Shown: positions 22,508 through 32,204 of the stretch, piece by piece
How positions within the stretch are numbered: position 1 is the stretch's first letter
Layout: every line of letters starts with the position of its first letter
Assembly: GCA_963693305.1 (NCBI GenBank)
Contig: OY855904.1
Location: 46,109,815 to 46,173,814 of the forward strand
Length of the DNA stretch: 64,000 bases
Direction: 5' to 3'
Origin: Meandrina meandrites
Taxonomy: Eukaryota > Cnidaria > Anthozoa > Scleractinia > Meandrinidae
Notes under the pieces: model-generated
The model's input: the letters and a program-made list of their open reading frames with translations, nothing else
Told to the model about the DNA's origin: nothing
Database searches by the model: none
Made by a program: the position numbers and the translations under genes

Positions 22508-23388
22508 CTCGGGGTATCCAATCGATGAAATCGATAATCGATGACAATCGATATCAATCGATACCAATCGATAACAATTAATCGATTGATATTGATAATC
22601 GATGACCAATCGATGGCGAAGATTCGTGTGGTTATCGATTGGTATCGATTTTCAATAGCAATCGATAGATTAATTGATATCGATTGGTTGCAGATTTCAT
22701 CACGTTTCAAAAACTGAAAGCTGGTGGAATCGGCACATAAATATCACATCTTTGTACGCAGTAATTACAAACACATTTCATTTTAATGTTTTCAACGTTG
22801 TTTGTTACAGTTTTAATAAAAAAACGTTTCACTTACCCAGAAATATTTGCATGTACAAATGGCCAAAGAGGATCCACAAACTCGGATTGTAGATGGCCGA
22901 GCTGTCCACGATTGTTAACTACTTTAAACGCGTTTCCGCGTTCTCCCTCTTCTTGTTAGCAGTAAAAGCGGCACTCAAAGCGGCAAAGATGATAGCCTTT
23001 GACGACGCATCTTATATTCAGTATAGCCTCTTCCTGGACTTCTGGCGTAGACATAATGAAACGGAAAGGCAACGACGGGCAAGTGTGTAATTCGAGTACA
23101 TGTGCAGTGGTGTTTGTTCTTTGCGTTGAGAAGACTGGGTCGGAATTTGTTACCAACTTCGTTACCAGGGCTTCCTAAAAATGGCGGATGATCGGACAGG
23201 AAGCGCGCGTGACGTCTGTTCGAGTTAATGTGCCAATCGATACCAATTGATGACCGGTTTTTGTGTGGTTATCAATTGATCATCGATTGACCGATACCAA
23301 TCGATACCAATTAACTAATTTTATCGATTGAAATCGCTTGATCGATTGGTTTTCCGATCATCGATTTTCATCGATTGGATACCCCGGG
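22508..23388. mobile_element. 881-bp element with ATCGAT-rich ends (HIRAN carrier 1)
   Basis: Termini CTCGGGGTATCCAATCGATG and CATCGATTGGATACCCCGGG are inverted repeats. TTTATT is duplicated at 22502-22507 and 23389-23394. About 180 bp inside each end is packed with ATCGAT/CAATCGATA variants in both orientations, as in the subterminal repeats that transposases bind. The middle carries a minus-strand HIRAN-like frame. Organisation matches the element at 24552-25412. Confidence 0.8.
22837..23054 (-). pseudogene. HIRAN-like ORF with one in-frame stop
   Basis: From ATG at 23054 the frame reads MSTPEVQEEAILNIRCVVKG and continues YHLCRFEC; a TAA follows after RFYC. The same frame then goes on as GERGNAFKVVNNRGQLGHLQ to a GG/GTAAGT donor at 22837/22836. 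It lines up with the frame at 24837-25181 (CVVKGYQKCRFD; GRAFRIANEHGQLGHL). The pattern G-Y..C-F...AF.h....GQLGHL resembles the HIRAN fold, a small DNA-end-binding domain found in Rad5/HLTF-type proteins and in many cnidarian transposon-linked proteins. The stop and shortened middle suggest decay. Family call is by motif only. Confidence 0.5.
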
Positions 23389-23394
23389 TTTATT

Positions 23395-24538
23395 TAATGG
23401 CTCAAAAGTTCCCCGTATGAAATCCATACAAACTCATACACTATTAATGGCGCCATGTATATGCGGCCTTAATGTTTACTCGACAGCTGCATAAACGAGG
23501 ACGAACATACATGGAAATGGCCAAGAATGAAATACACTACATCGACACTACACTATGAAAGTCACGCAGAACAGGGTCAATAAATCGCCATTTATTGGCG
23601 TGTTTACAGGAAATTAGCTACCGGGGGGTTCACCTGGCGATAAGTTTCAGTTTCGCATTTGTTCGCACAAACAGCATACTCACAAAGCTCATGGCGTACT
23701 CGACATGAGAATTGCCGCAGCGCCACGAGTAAAAGACAACCCTGGTCCCAGAGCTTTTCTCTTTTTCATCGAACTTCAACTTGAGCCATGAAGCGGCGTG
23801 AACGAGTCGCTAAGTGTCAAAAACAAGTCGAGCGAGAAATTATTCTTTCACCGCTTCGACCGCCGTGACAGCTTTTTCGCTTTTGCTCTAGTACAAGAAA
23901 GAAGAAAAGAAACCCTCTTGGACCAGCATAAGCGAGGACACGCAAACAAATAAAGCTGCATCTACCACTAGAACTGATGTGCGTTTTCTGGCATAACAGA
24001 GTCGATATATCGATCTTGTTTGACGTTATTTGTGTAAAATGAAAGTTTTCCGCTTTCCCCGTGTCGTTCGCGTGCACAGGATTGCGAACCAACAATTTCC
24101 GGAGCCGACTGGATAGATTGAAAATATTTGCCAACCTTCGCCTTAGATCACATGAAGTAAAGATAATAGACATGTACTAACCTGAACTATTTAATAGGCT
24201 GCTGCCTCTTCCCAAACGTGCAATCAATAACCAACCTTGAAATGCCCGAGACTGTTACGAGTGGTGCACTGGCAACAAGCAACCTCTGCCAGCTCTGAGC
24301 GTCATATCCTGTCGTTTGGGGTATTAGATATCACGTAAATAACGCAATCACTGCTCACGCATTCTCGCTTTGGGCCAATTTCATGTCTGTCGCCGCAAGA
24401 CACAAGACAACTTTTTAAGCCGTCAAATTCTTCTAGGCACCATCTCTAATCGTTCGCCATTCAGCGACTCACAGCTTGGAAAAAGGAGGGCTGAATTCGG
24501 ATACCTATTCATGTAGCCCGAACAAGATGGGGACTTCC
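23395..24538. other. Non-genic stretch between the two HIRAN carriers
   Basis: No recognised gene. A 118-codon minus frame at 24173-23817 shows no domain. Confidence 0.4.
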
Positions 24539-24551
24539 TACAATGGGGAGT

Positions 24552-25412
24552 CCGGCATAGTCAATCGAACCCAATCGAACTAAATTTCAATCGAACTCAA
24601 TCGAACTCAATCGAACTCAATTCATGGATTGAGTTCGATTGAGTTCGGCAATCGAACGAAATCGAACTCACCGAAAAGAAAAAAAATTAATAGAACCCAA
24701 TCGAACGTTCGATTTTCGAACTCGTGATTTGTGTAAAACAGGCGTTGAAAATCCATAACCAGATCTTGGAAGCTCGAGTTACTTCAACCCGGAGTGTAGC
24801 GCAAGTGTTTTTCGTAAACGAAGAAATTCCGCAGAAATGGCTTCAGATGCGCTGTGGATTGTAAGCTTCAAATGTGTAGTAAAAGGCTACCAGAAATGCC
24901 GGTTTGACGTCAAGGATGGCGAAGTTTTCAAGGTTTTAAAGAAAATAGGCGAGACAGGCCGTGCATTCCGAATTGCAAACGAGCACGGACAATTAGGTCA
25001 CCTTCGAAGTGTTCTGTTCTGTTCTCTTAAATGTCGTGGACAGTTTATAAATGAGGTTTCTGTTATAAGAATAAATTGTAAAAAGGCAGAAGAAAAACCT
25101 GTTTTGATGGGCTTGCTTTGGGGTTGCTTTGGGCTTGCTTTGTATAGGTTTACCAGAGCTAATCGAACGCAATCCATTTAATTGTGTTCGATTGAGTTCG
25201 GTTTCCGAACCCAATCGAACACAATCAGATGGATTGAGTTCGATTGAGTTCGATTTTTTCGATTGAATTCGATTTGTTCGGAAATCGAACTCACTGAAAG
25301 TCTGGTGTTCGATTTCGTTCGATTGCCGAACCCAATCGAACTCAATCTACAGATTGAGTTCGATTGGGTTCGATTGAGTTCGATTTTCGAACGTTCGATT
25401 GACTATGCCGGG
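24552..25412. mobile_element. 861-bp element with TCGAACTCAA-rich ends (HIRAN carrier 2)
   Basis: Ends CCGGCATAGTCAATCGAAC and GTTCGATTGACTATGCCGG are perfect inverted repeats. A 13-bp direct repeat, TACAATGGGGAGT, flanks the element exactly (24539-24551 and 25413-25425). Both flanks of the interior are arrays of CAATCGAACT / AGTTCGATTG in both orientations. The interior encodes a plus-strand HIRAN-like frame. Confidence 0.88.
24837..25181 (+). CDS. HIRAN-like small protein inside transposon
   Basis: A 114-codon frame opening MASDALWIVSFKCVVKGYQK, with a good A at -3 before the ATG. Landmarks by residue: GYQKCRF at about 17-23, GEVFKVLKK at about 28-36, GRAFRIANEHGQLGHL at about 41-56, then FCSLKCRGQF and a basic-acidic tail. 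This order (a GY turn, a GEV strand, an A-h-h strand, a G.hGHh strand, a cysteine/arginine helix) matches the HIRAN-type domain recurrent in cnidarian mobile elements. The last 20 or so codons run into the subterminal repeat array, so the true C-terminus may be spliced. There is no transposase catalytic triad in the element, so this is either a cargo or an accessory DNA-binding protein. The HIRAN call is by motif only. Confidence 0.5.
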   Translation: MASDALWIVSFKCVVKGYQKCRFDVKDGEVFKVLKKIGETGRAFRIANEHGQLGHLRSVLFCSLKCRGQFINEVSVIRINCKKAEEKPVLMGLLWGCFGLALYRFTRANRTQSI

Positions 25413-25425
25413 TACAATGGGGAGT

Positions 25426-25998
25426 CTCCGCCCGAAAGGGGTACCTTTTCCGTCTTTTTTACGCTGAGGGTATAAAAGAGGGTAGGGAGCTGGAGTAAAC
25501 ATTAGGGTAGCTAAAACTGTCCTTTATGAAATTAAAGGGGCATTTCAAAATGTATCGAAAAGACCCACCAAACGGTAGTCAAAGCTTAAGAGACACCTTT
25601 TTGCTCTTATTTAACTGAGATTTATTTGATGATCAACATAGAATATTCACTACACAATCTTAGTTTACTTTTGCTACGGGATTGAACAATTTTCATTGGG
25701 GGGAGGGGGCACTGGACGATTACCAAAAAAAATTCCTGCGCAGCAACAGTAGAGAGAAACATTGATACATCCCATCCACCAAAATATGGTCCATCCGTAA
25801 GGAAAGAAATTTTACAAATACAACTGAGCAATAAGAAATATCCTTACAAGGTAATGATATGTGATGCAATACGTTACACTTAGTAACGCAATACACTACA
25901 ACAGCCTGTAAGTAACGCAAGTACTGTCCCCCGTTTGACACTTTTCGAAAGCCGTTAACGGTAGCCCAAGATTGATAGATTAAAAGTTACATGAGTTT
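25426..25998. other. Non-genic stretch
   Basis: No gene recognised; the overlapping minus frames of about 70 codons have no features. Confidence 0.4.
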
Positions 25999-26002
25999 TT
26001 AA

Positions 26003-26649
26003 GGGGGGTCCTTCTTAACTACAGATCTAGAGCAGTTGCTAGAGAATTCCTGAAGACCAGTTTTAGTGGCAAGCCATTTTGGACCGTTTTGTAACGCTTA
26101 ATGGTAAATTTTGTGGGGCAGGAAATACCTGCTTGAAATATTGACATTGCGCCTGCATAACTAGTGCCAGTCCTAAACCGCGCGTTAGAATTTAAAATCC
26201 CTAAAACTTGGAGGAAAAAAGGAAGAGTTCTGAATTTTTTAAAGAATCGGAGATAACATAGCCTTCTTTATAATCCTACGTATGGGATTACCGTTTACAA
26301 GAAAGAAAAACGTGCTACTGAAGAAAGTCTGAAAATACGGGTGTTTATTATGTCATAACTTTTACAATAATGCAAATTTTGTAAAACCCATACGAAGCAT
26401 TAAGCATGTGGACATTCTTTATCTATTGGCACCAATTTTAACTTTCAGTTTTATATGCCCTTTCAGTTTTAGGTTTTTTTCTATTCTGGCCACGCCACTT
26501 GTCAAATATGGCCGTGATTTGAAACTCTTGAAGGACTCTTCAATTGAACAAAGTTGCGAAAAAAGCTTATCCGTAGCAGGTCAAGTTTCCAAAATATGGC
26601 GGTTAGATACCTTCCTTAGCAACAACTTAGTAGTTAAGAAGGACCCCCC
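26003..26649. mobile_element. TTAA-flanked MITE, copy 2
   Basis: Flanked by TTAA at 25999-26002 and 26650-26653, with termini GGGGGGTCCTTCTTAACTAC and GTAGTTAAGAAGGACCCCCC. Read in reverse it matches the 4926-5555 copy along its length (for example the ATATTTTGG and GGCCATA segments). No coding capacity. Confidence 0.85.
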
Positions 26650-26653
26650 TTAA

Positions 26654-28271
26654 CTTGTCTTATGGAAGAGTTATTTTCGATGCTACTGTTTTGCACGATT
26701 AGAACTTAGTCAAAGTCAAGGCTGAATGATAAATATAACCTTGTTGAAAAGTTTCAAAAGAAAATTTTGAAATGCCCGCAAACAAGACATGTCTTGAGCA
26801 AGCGAGCATAGAGATTCAAGCTAATGTTTGCTAGTTGTACCTGCCGACCAACAGTGGTCTAAACAAAAGCTCAAAATTTACAAATAATAAAAAAATCAAA
26901 CTTTACTTGTGTGATTATTGCTCCGTGAAAAACACGAAAAGTAAACACTCGATATAAAAATTAAAAGGTAAAACACGCATATAAAATCTAAAATTTAAGA
27001 ACCTGTTAGGCTAAAATTTTCATTTATGCCGTCGTTTATGTAACACCTGTCTCAGCCTAAAATTTAAAACATAGAATTCATTTAAAACTTTGAATTCATA
27101 ACTCAAATACATCATGCTCCACTTGGTAAATAAAATTGCGCCAAGTCCCTTGAAATGTCATCTCAATATATGTAGATGCTATATACGACTGTGAAGGCAC
27201 AAATACAGCCGTTTCCTTTTTTTCAGTGGGTATTGCATGGTAATATCAACTTGGGTTTCCTACTGAGTTTTTGCTAACCTATATTTAAGAACCTTAATAG
27301 CGCCTAAATTTCCAGAAAACATAATTTACATAACAACCTGTTCAAGCTAACTTGGAAAATGCAGGTTCTTCTATGCGGGTTTTACTTTAGTTTTGTTTGC
27401 AGCTTGTGTTCAGAGATCCGAGAAGGGTCGACTGTTCTTCCAATGCAAAATGGTTCTTGATGCCATGGGATCAGGTGATAACAAACGTATTTCTGTTTTT
27501 ATTACAACCACCTTTATTGCATGCGTTCCCGCTGCTAAAATCACTTCAACTGGACTCCCAGTGTTATAGCAATGAGGTTACGCACGACGTCCTCTAGTTC
27601 AATTTTGGTCCTGTATGAATGAAGAAAGTCAGAGCAGGTATTAGTCAAGGTAAAAAAGGTGATCGACGCTTACAATTTAAAAAAAAATACAAAAATATGA
27701 TGATAATTGAAAATGCTGCTAATAAGAAATGATAATAAAACTCTAGCAGGAATAAAGAGACAAGGGGAGTTAGGAATTTCATTTGAAATGGTGACAGGTT
27801 GTTCTAACCTCTTCAGAGACTCCATAGACTCGATACTTCAAACATGAACAAGAAAAAAGAAATAAAGAATATTTGGGGCAGTTTTAGGAAATACCAGTCA
27901 ATTTCGGACAGAAGGCTTTTTGGAGCTCATTTCGGATGGGCCTTTTATCAGAAAGGAATTTTTTGTTAAAAAAATGGCTAGGCTTTTATTTGGAAGAGAC
28001 TAAGCGTCTGAAAAAAATATTATTGAAACAATTTTGCCTCTAAGAACTGAGGGGGGGATTTCAGTGAGGGAGGGCTTATTTTCATATTCCTAGTTGCGGT
28101 AGAAAATATAATTAAGTTAGTCTCAGTTACTGCACTAGATGCCTGTATGATATCGTTCCTAGTTTACTCTTGTAAACTTCAACAAGGCAAGGTGGTAAAC
28201 AAAAGCAGCTCAAGATTATCGAAGAGATGATGACAAATACATGAACTCAAAAAAGGTAATTTTCACTATAA
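26654..28271. other. Non-genic stretch
   Basis: AT-rich with several A-tracts; no supported gene, RNA or repeat. Confidence 0.45.
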
Positions 28272-28838
28272 AGTGCCCATAACGTCAAAAACATTTTATT
28301 TCTCAGCTGATTCCACGTTAAATTTTCAGCCGATGAACTTCTGCGAAAAAAAATTTTCGATTTGGATAAAACGCATCTTTTAATGAATTTTTATAGATGT
28401 TTAAATTTGCTGCCATTTTGGTCCACCATTCGCACCAGTCTTTCTCAGTTTGAAGTGAGTTATGACGTAGGTTTAGGAACACGTGGTTTGAAATCGTGAC
28501 TTATCTGACTTGTAAACAAGTGGAAATTTTGCTTCAGTGTCTGCATTTAGTACAAAATGCCGGAAAGGTGCGTTACCGCTCTTTGTTACAACGTTAATGA
28601 TCCAGAAAACAACAGTAGTCTTTGTGCAAATTCCTGAATCTACGTCATTTTCGCCATTCTTCTTGTGATCAGCGGCAGGGGTCGACCGCAAGAAAATAGA
28701 ATTAATTTTTGAATTTTTTAAAAAATTCATAAAAAAAAAAATTGCGTTTTATCCAAATCGAAAATTTTTTCGCAGAAGTTAATTGGGTGAGATGTAGAAT
28801 CAGCTGAGAAATAAAAACTTTTTGACGTTATGGGCACT
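28272..28838. mobile_element. Fold-back MITE, probably TTAA class
   Basis: Inverted arms of about 130 bp: AGTGCCCATAACGTCAAAAA at the left and its complement at the right end, with CTTCTGCGAAAAAA/TTTCGATTTGGATAAAACGC also shared. The right flank is TTAA (28839-28842), the left is ATAA, one change from TTAA. Confidence 0.8.
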
Positions 28839-29025
28839 TTAAGTCAAAAGTCTGTAAGTGAATGCTTATATTTATCGCGAAGGTTACCGGGAAGTCCAAA
28901 ACTGAGGATATAATCCCTATGTAAAGACAAATTGATGCCAAGACAAGAATACTATGTCATGTAATAAATGTACGAGGTTTACGTTTGAGACATATAAAAA
29001 ATCGAAGGAAGGCTGCTACATTGAT

Positions 29026-29384
29026 TTACCGTTCAAGATCCATGATGTCATCATCCTGCAACACCTTCTGCATGCTTGCACAATCTTCTAGGTATAATTT
29101 TGCTTCTTTGAATTCTTTTTTCCTTTTGTGCACCATACCAAGGTCAAACAGAGATTTGGCCGTGTCATAATGATCCTTCAGCAACTCACGCCGAATCTTC
29201 AAAGCTTCCTCGGAATACTGTTTTGCGTTGTCATATTCACCCAGGGCGTAATAGTTGTTCGACAAATTGTTGAGGATGGTTGCCGTGAAGGGGTGGTTAC
29301 CCAGTTTTTCTCTGTAGATCGGAAGGGTCTGCTGTTCTCTTACCTCTATTGCTTGTCGATGTTCTTGATCAAGGGAGAGCGCGA
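29026..29384 (-). CDS. Receptor A exon 5: C-terminal TPRs
   Basis: The acceptor TTTCTAG at 29386-29385 is followed by 359 nt: two bases completing a Val codon, 118 codons and a TAA at 29028-29026. It encodes kinesin-light-chain-type TPR repeats (LNNLSNNYYALGEYDNAKQY, then a second helix pair with KSLFDLGMVHKRKKEFKEA). The exon encodes roughly residues 796-914 of the predicted protein. The matching exon of receptor B (60704-60349) differs at only a minority of residues. In this family the TPRs would form the partner- or ligand-sensing end. Stop position and phase agree with the upstream exon. Confidence 0.85.
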
Positions 29385-29957
29385 CTAGAAATAGAATTTA
29401 CAAACTCTTTAAATGGTTAATTGAAAAGTATTTCTCTAGAGACACGATAATAGCCAATTCAGCGCTTTTCGCCTCGTTATTTATAATCATCGCATATCCA
29501 GCAAGAGCCATTGACTCCCATTTCTGTCCGAGATGGGATTCAGTAAGGCAATTACAGATAGCAAGAACCACACTACACTAGCTTCGCGTTATTTGAGGGA
29601 ATTCTCCGCTCCGCGGTACTACTCAACTTGTGACCGCCACTGGAGTGTAATGTAGTGATAAGCTATGATATGTGGTGACTGTCTGCCCACAACCTGGGGC
29701 TTTGCTATGCTTTTGAATTCTTTAAGGACCAAACAGCCGTCCATGCCCGCTACTCCTCTGTAAGGCTGTGCGCACGCGTAAGGTACTGGCGACACCATAG
29801 AGCTTAACCATAGAGCAAGTGTAACGTGCTTGTTGCTGTCTAAATTGTGACCTGATTCAGTAAAAGAGTCCAAAAAGGAGCCATTGATCCCCTTCTATAG
29901 GATGTCTTTTTTAAAGAACCTGGAGAAGACAATACAAAGAAACTATACTATACGTAC
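29385..29957 (-). other. Receptor A intron 4
   Basis: 573-bp phase-1 intron with GTACGT donor and CTAG acceptor. It is clearly similar to receptor B intron 60705-61200, so the duplication included introns. Confidence 0.75.
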
Positions 29958-31628
29958 CTGCCAGATCATTGTATGTTGCACCCAGCATAACAATGTCATC
30001 GTGACCATGTGCCTTTCGCATGTGGATTGCCTGATGGATCTTGTCTTTCCCTTCAGTGAAGTTGTGTTCTTTTACCAAACACCGGCCGAGTTTGGCAAGA
30101 CACTGAGCTCGACTGTTACCATCGTCAATGCCAAGAGAACTCTGAATTCTGTCGGCTTCCATCAGATATGTTTTGGCTCGTTTGGCTGCTTTATAACAAA
30201 GACCCGGTGAACAGCAGCAACTGAACACTTCTTTGATACCCAGGGAGGTGAGGCATTCACTCAATCTCTTTTGATCTTCCATATCTTCACACTTCTTTTT
30301 CAATATGGTAAATACCTTGTCAAACTTCTTCTTTCCCATCATCTTTGCGAGAAGCTCGCCCACTTCATTAAACACATCGATGCACCGTTGTTCTTGATCT
30401 TTAACCATGGCACCATTTTCCCCAAACCAATCAATTAGTTGCAAGATGTTTTCGTCTTCTTGACGAAATGTGAAGATAGCTTTCGACACTTCGGTGCTTA
30501 AGAAGGTCTTGAAGGTTTCTTCTAGAAAGGTGAGGTAGTAATTGATGAACAACTTACGAGCATCCTGAACCACTTTGCGGAATCGTGATTCCAGGGCCTT
30601 GTTCTGGCAATAGAGGCTAATTACTGTAAGGAGACTGTACTGGCAAGACGAATTAGAGTCAAAAATATTCTGTTCCAGGAACGATCGCTGTGCCAGTTCT
30701 GATATGGTACTTCTAATTTCAGCCGACTGGAAGACTTCAACAGCCCTTGAAATAGTGAAAAGCCCTCTGAAGAGAGCTAGGGACACGAGAGTGTCTTGCA
30801 TATGTGCATCAAGTCTGTTAAAGCAGGCATCGAGACATACCTTTATCTTGTTATGTTCGGATGCAGTTGATATCCTTGTAAATAAATCAAATGCTTCCTT
30901 CGTCAACATCTCCACAAGGTCTGATGGGTGATCGTGCCAAGAAGCCAAGGAGTGAAGGACGAGTGGAATACCACCACAAAATTGGGCTATTTTGTAAGCG
31001 GTTTCTTTTTCAACCGGGATATCACCGTAGACCTTTTTCAAAAGTTGGAATGAGTCATCTTCATTGAAGGGAAGCAGTCTAATTCGCTCTTGACCTGTTT
31101 CGGGAAAATCGACATTCTCTGATGAAGTGACTAGCAAACTCACTTTTCTTGACTTCGACTTTGTTACGATCTCTGTGATGAAGTTCATGATCTCCGACTC
31201 CTCGTTCAGCCTTTCAGACTGCTTCTCGGCACTCCCACTGTCACTCAAGTGAAGTAAAAATTCGAAGTTGTCGAGAAACAATATGGTGTAGAACTCTTCC
31301 TCATTTATTAGGCGCTTTTTTATTGCCGAAATCGGCTCGTTGAAATGGAAATGGTAGAGCTCACTGCCAATCTTCACAGCGAGATCATCACGTGAAGCCA
31401 CATATCTGCAGTTTACGTACACGATAGCGGTATTCGGATTGGTATCCAACATCTCGTTTGCCGCCTTGACAGCAGTGGTCGTTTTCCCTATTCCGATGGC
31501 ACCATGTACCAGGACACACCTGCAGTCGCTTAGTGGATCTGGTATTAGAAATTTTTTAATTTCCTTAAGTTCTGTCGTGCGGTTTACGAAATGTTCAACG
31601 GGACGCGGGAGGCCTCTTCTGATAACGC
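29958..31628 (-). CDS. Receptor A exon 4: NB-ARC NTPase, winged helix and first TPRs
   Basis: A 1671-nt exon with acceptor CTTTACAG at 31630-31629 and donor CAG/GTACGT at 29958/29957; the frame is open throughout, well upstream of the internal ATG at 31452. Motifs by predicted protein residue: NRTTELKEI (254-262), P-loop GAIGIGKTT (281-289), Walker B TILFLDNFEF (about 353-362), LLVTSSENV (about 404-412, the RNBS-B position), and CGGIPLVL (about 456-463, the GLPL box). Then come a winged-helix region (VCLDACFNRLDA.. LAQRSFLEQN) and TPR-like helices (AQCLAKLGRCLVKEHNFTEG). It would act as the nucleotide-dependent switch that drives oligomerisation. The arginine usual after the RNBS-B threonine is absent (TSS, not TSR/TTR), as it is in receptor B. 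Confidence 0.92.
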
Positions 31629-32009
31629 CTGTAAAGTAATTAAAATACTCTTAAAGTTGACTGGACACGACAAACAATTTTCATAGCAATGATGCTTTCT
31701 TACAGTGAAGATTGGAATGGACTTCTAAAAAGTTTAATACAGAGGTAGGTTGTTGTGGAACAGAAGCTAGCTACGTTGATTGTATGAAATCTTAAAAGAT
31801 TTCGTACAATTCGAATGGTAACACGATAGGTTGATATAACAGTTTACGGTTTTTTGTCACGCGGCCATGCGTAGTTAATCTTCGGCGTTTGCTCGATATT
31901 GCTGAAGTGTTTGAATTCCGTAAAACAGTTATGCACTGTGGATAGCCTGCGAAAAAGTTTTTTTTTTACACATGACGCCAACTACCAAATGTTGAGAAAG
32001 ATATATTAC
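31629..32009 (-). other. Receptor A intron 3
   Basis: 381-bp phase-1 intron with GTAATA donor and TTTACAG acceptor; similar to the 375-bp intron of receptor B. Confidence 0.75.
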
Positions 32010-32204
32010 CTGTTGTAGGGCCAGATGTTAAGCGCTCCAGCCTCTCATCTTCTTCTCCCACTCCTTCTTCTTCTTCTTCTTCTTCTTCTTCTTCTTCTTC
32101 TTCTTCTTCTTCTTCTTCTTCTTCTTCTTCTTCTTCTTCTTCTTCTTCTTCTTCTTCTTCTTCTTCTTCAGCTTCAGCTTCTTCAGCTTCAGAGAACCTA
32201 GAAC
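32010..32204 (-). CDS. Receptor A exon 3: poly-glutamate linker
   Basis: A 195-nt exon between acceptor CTAATTGTAG and donor CAG/GTAATA, phase 1 at both ends. It encodes GSRFSEAEEAEAE, an uninterrupted run of glutamates written almost wholly as GAA (35 TTC triplets on the plus strand at 32065-32169), then GVGEEDERLERLTSGPTT. It links the TRADD-N side to the NB-ARC side as a long acidic, probably flexible or single-helix spacer. Receptor B has the same exon with 60 GAA codons. Because the repeat is a pure triplet microsatellite, linker length will vary without breaking the frame. Confidence 0.85.
32065..32169. repeat. (TTC)35 coding microsatellite
   Basis: Pure TTC on the plus strand, GAA (Glu) in the receptor A reading frame. 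Confidence 0.97.
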
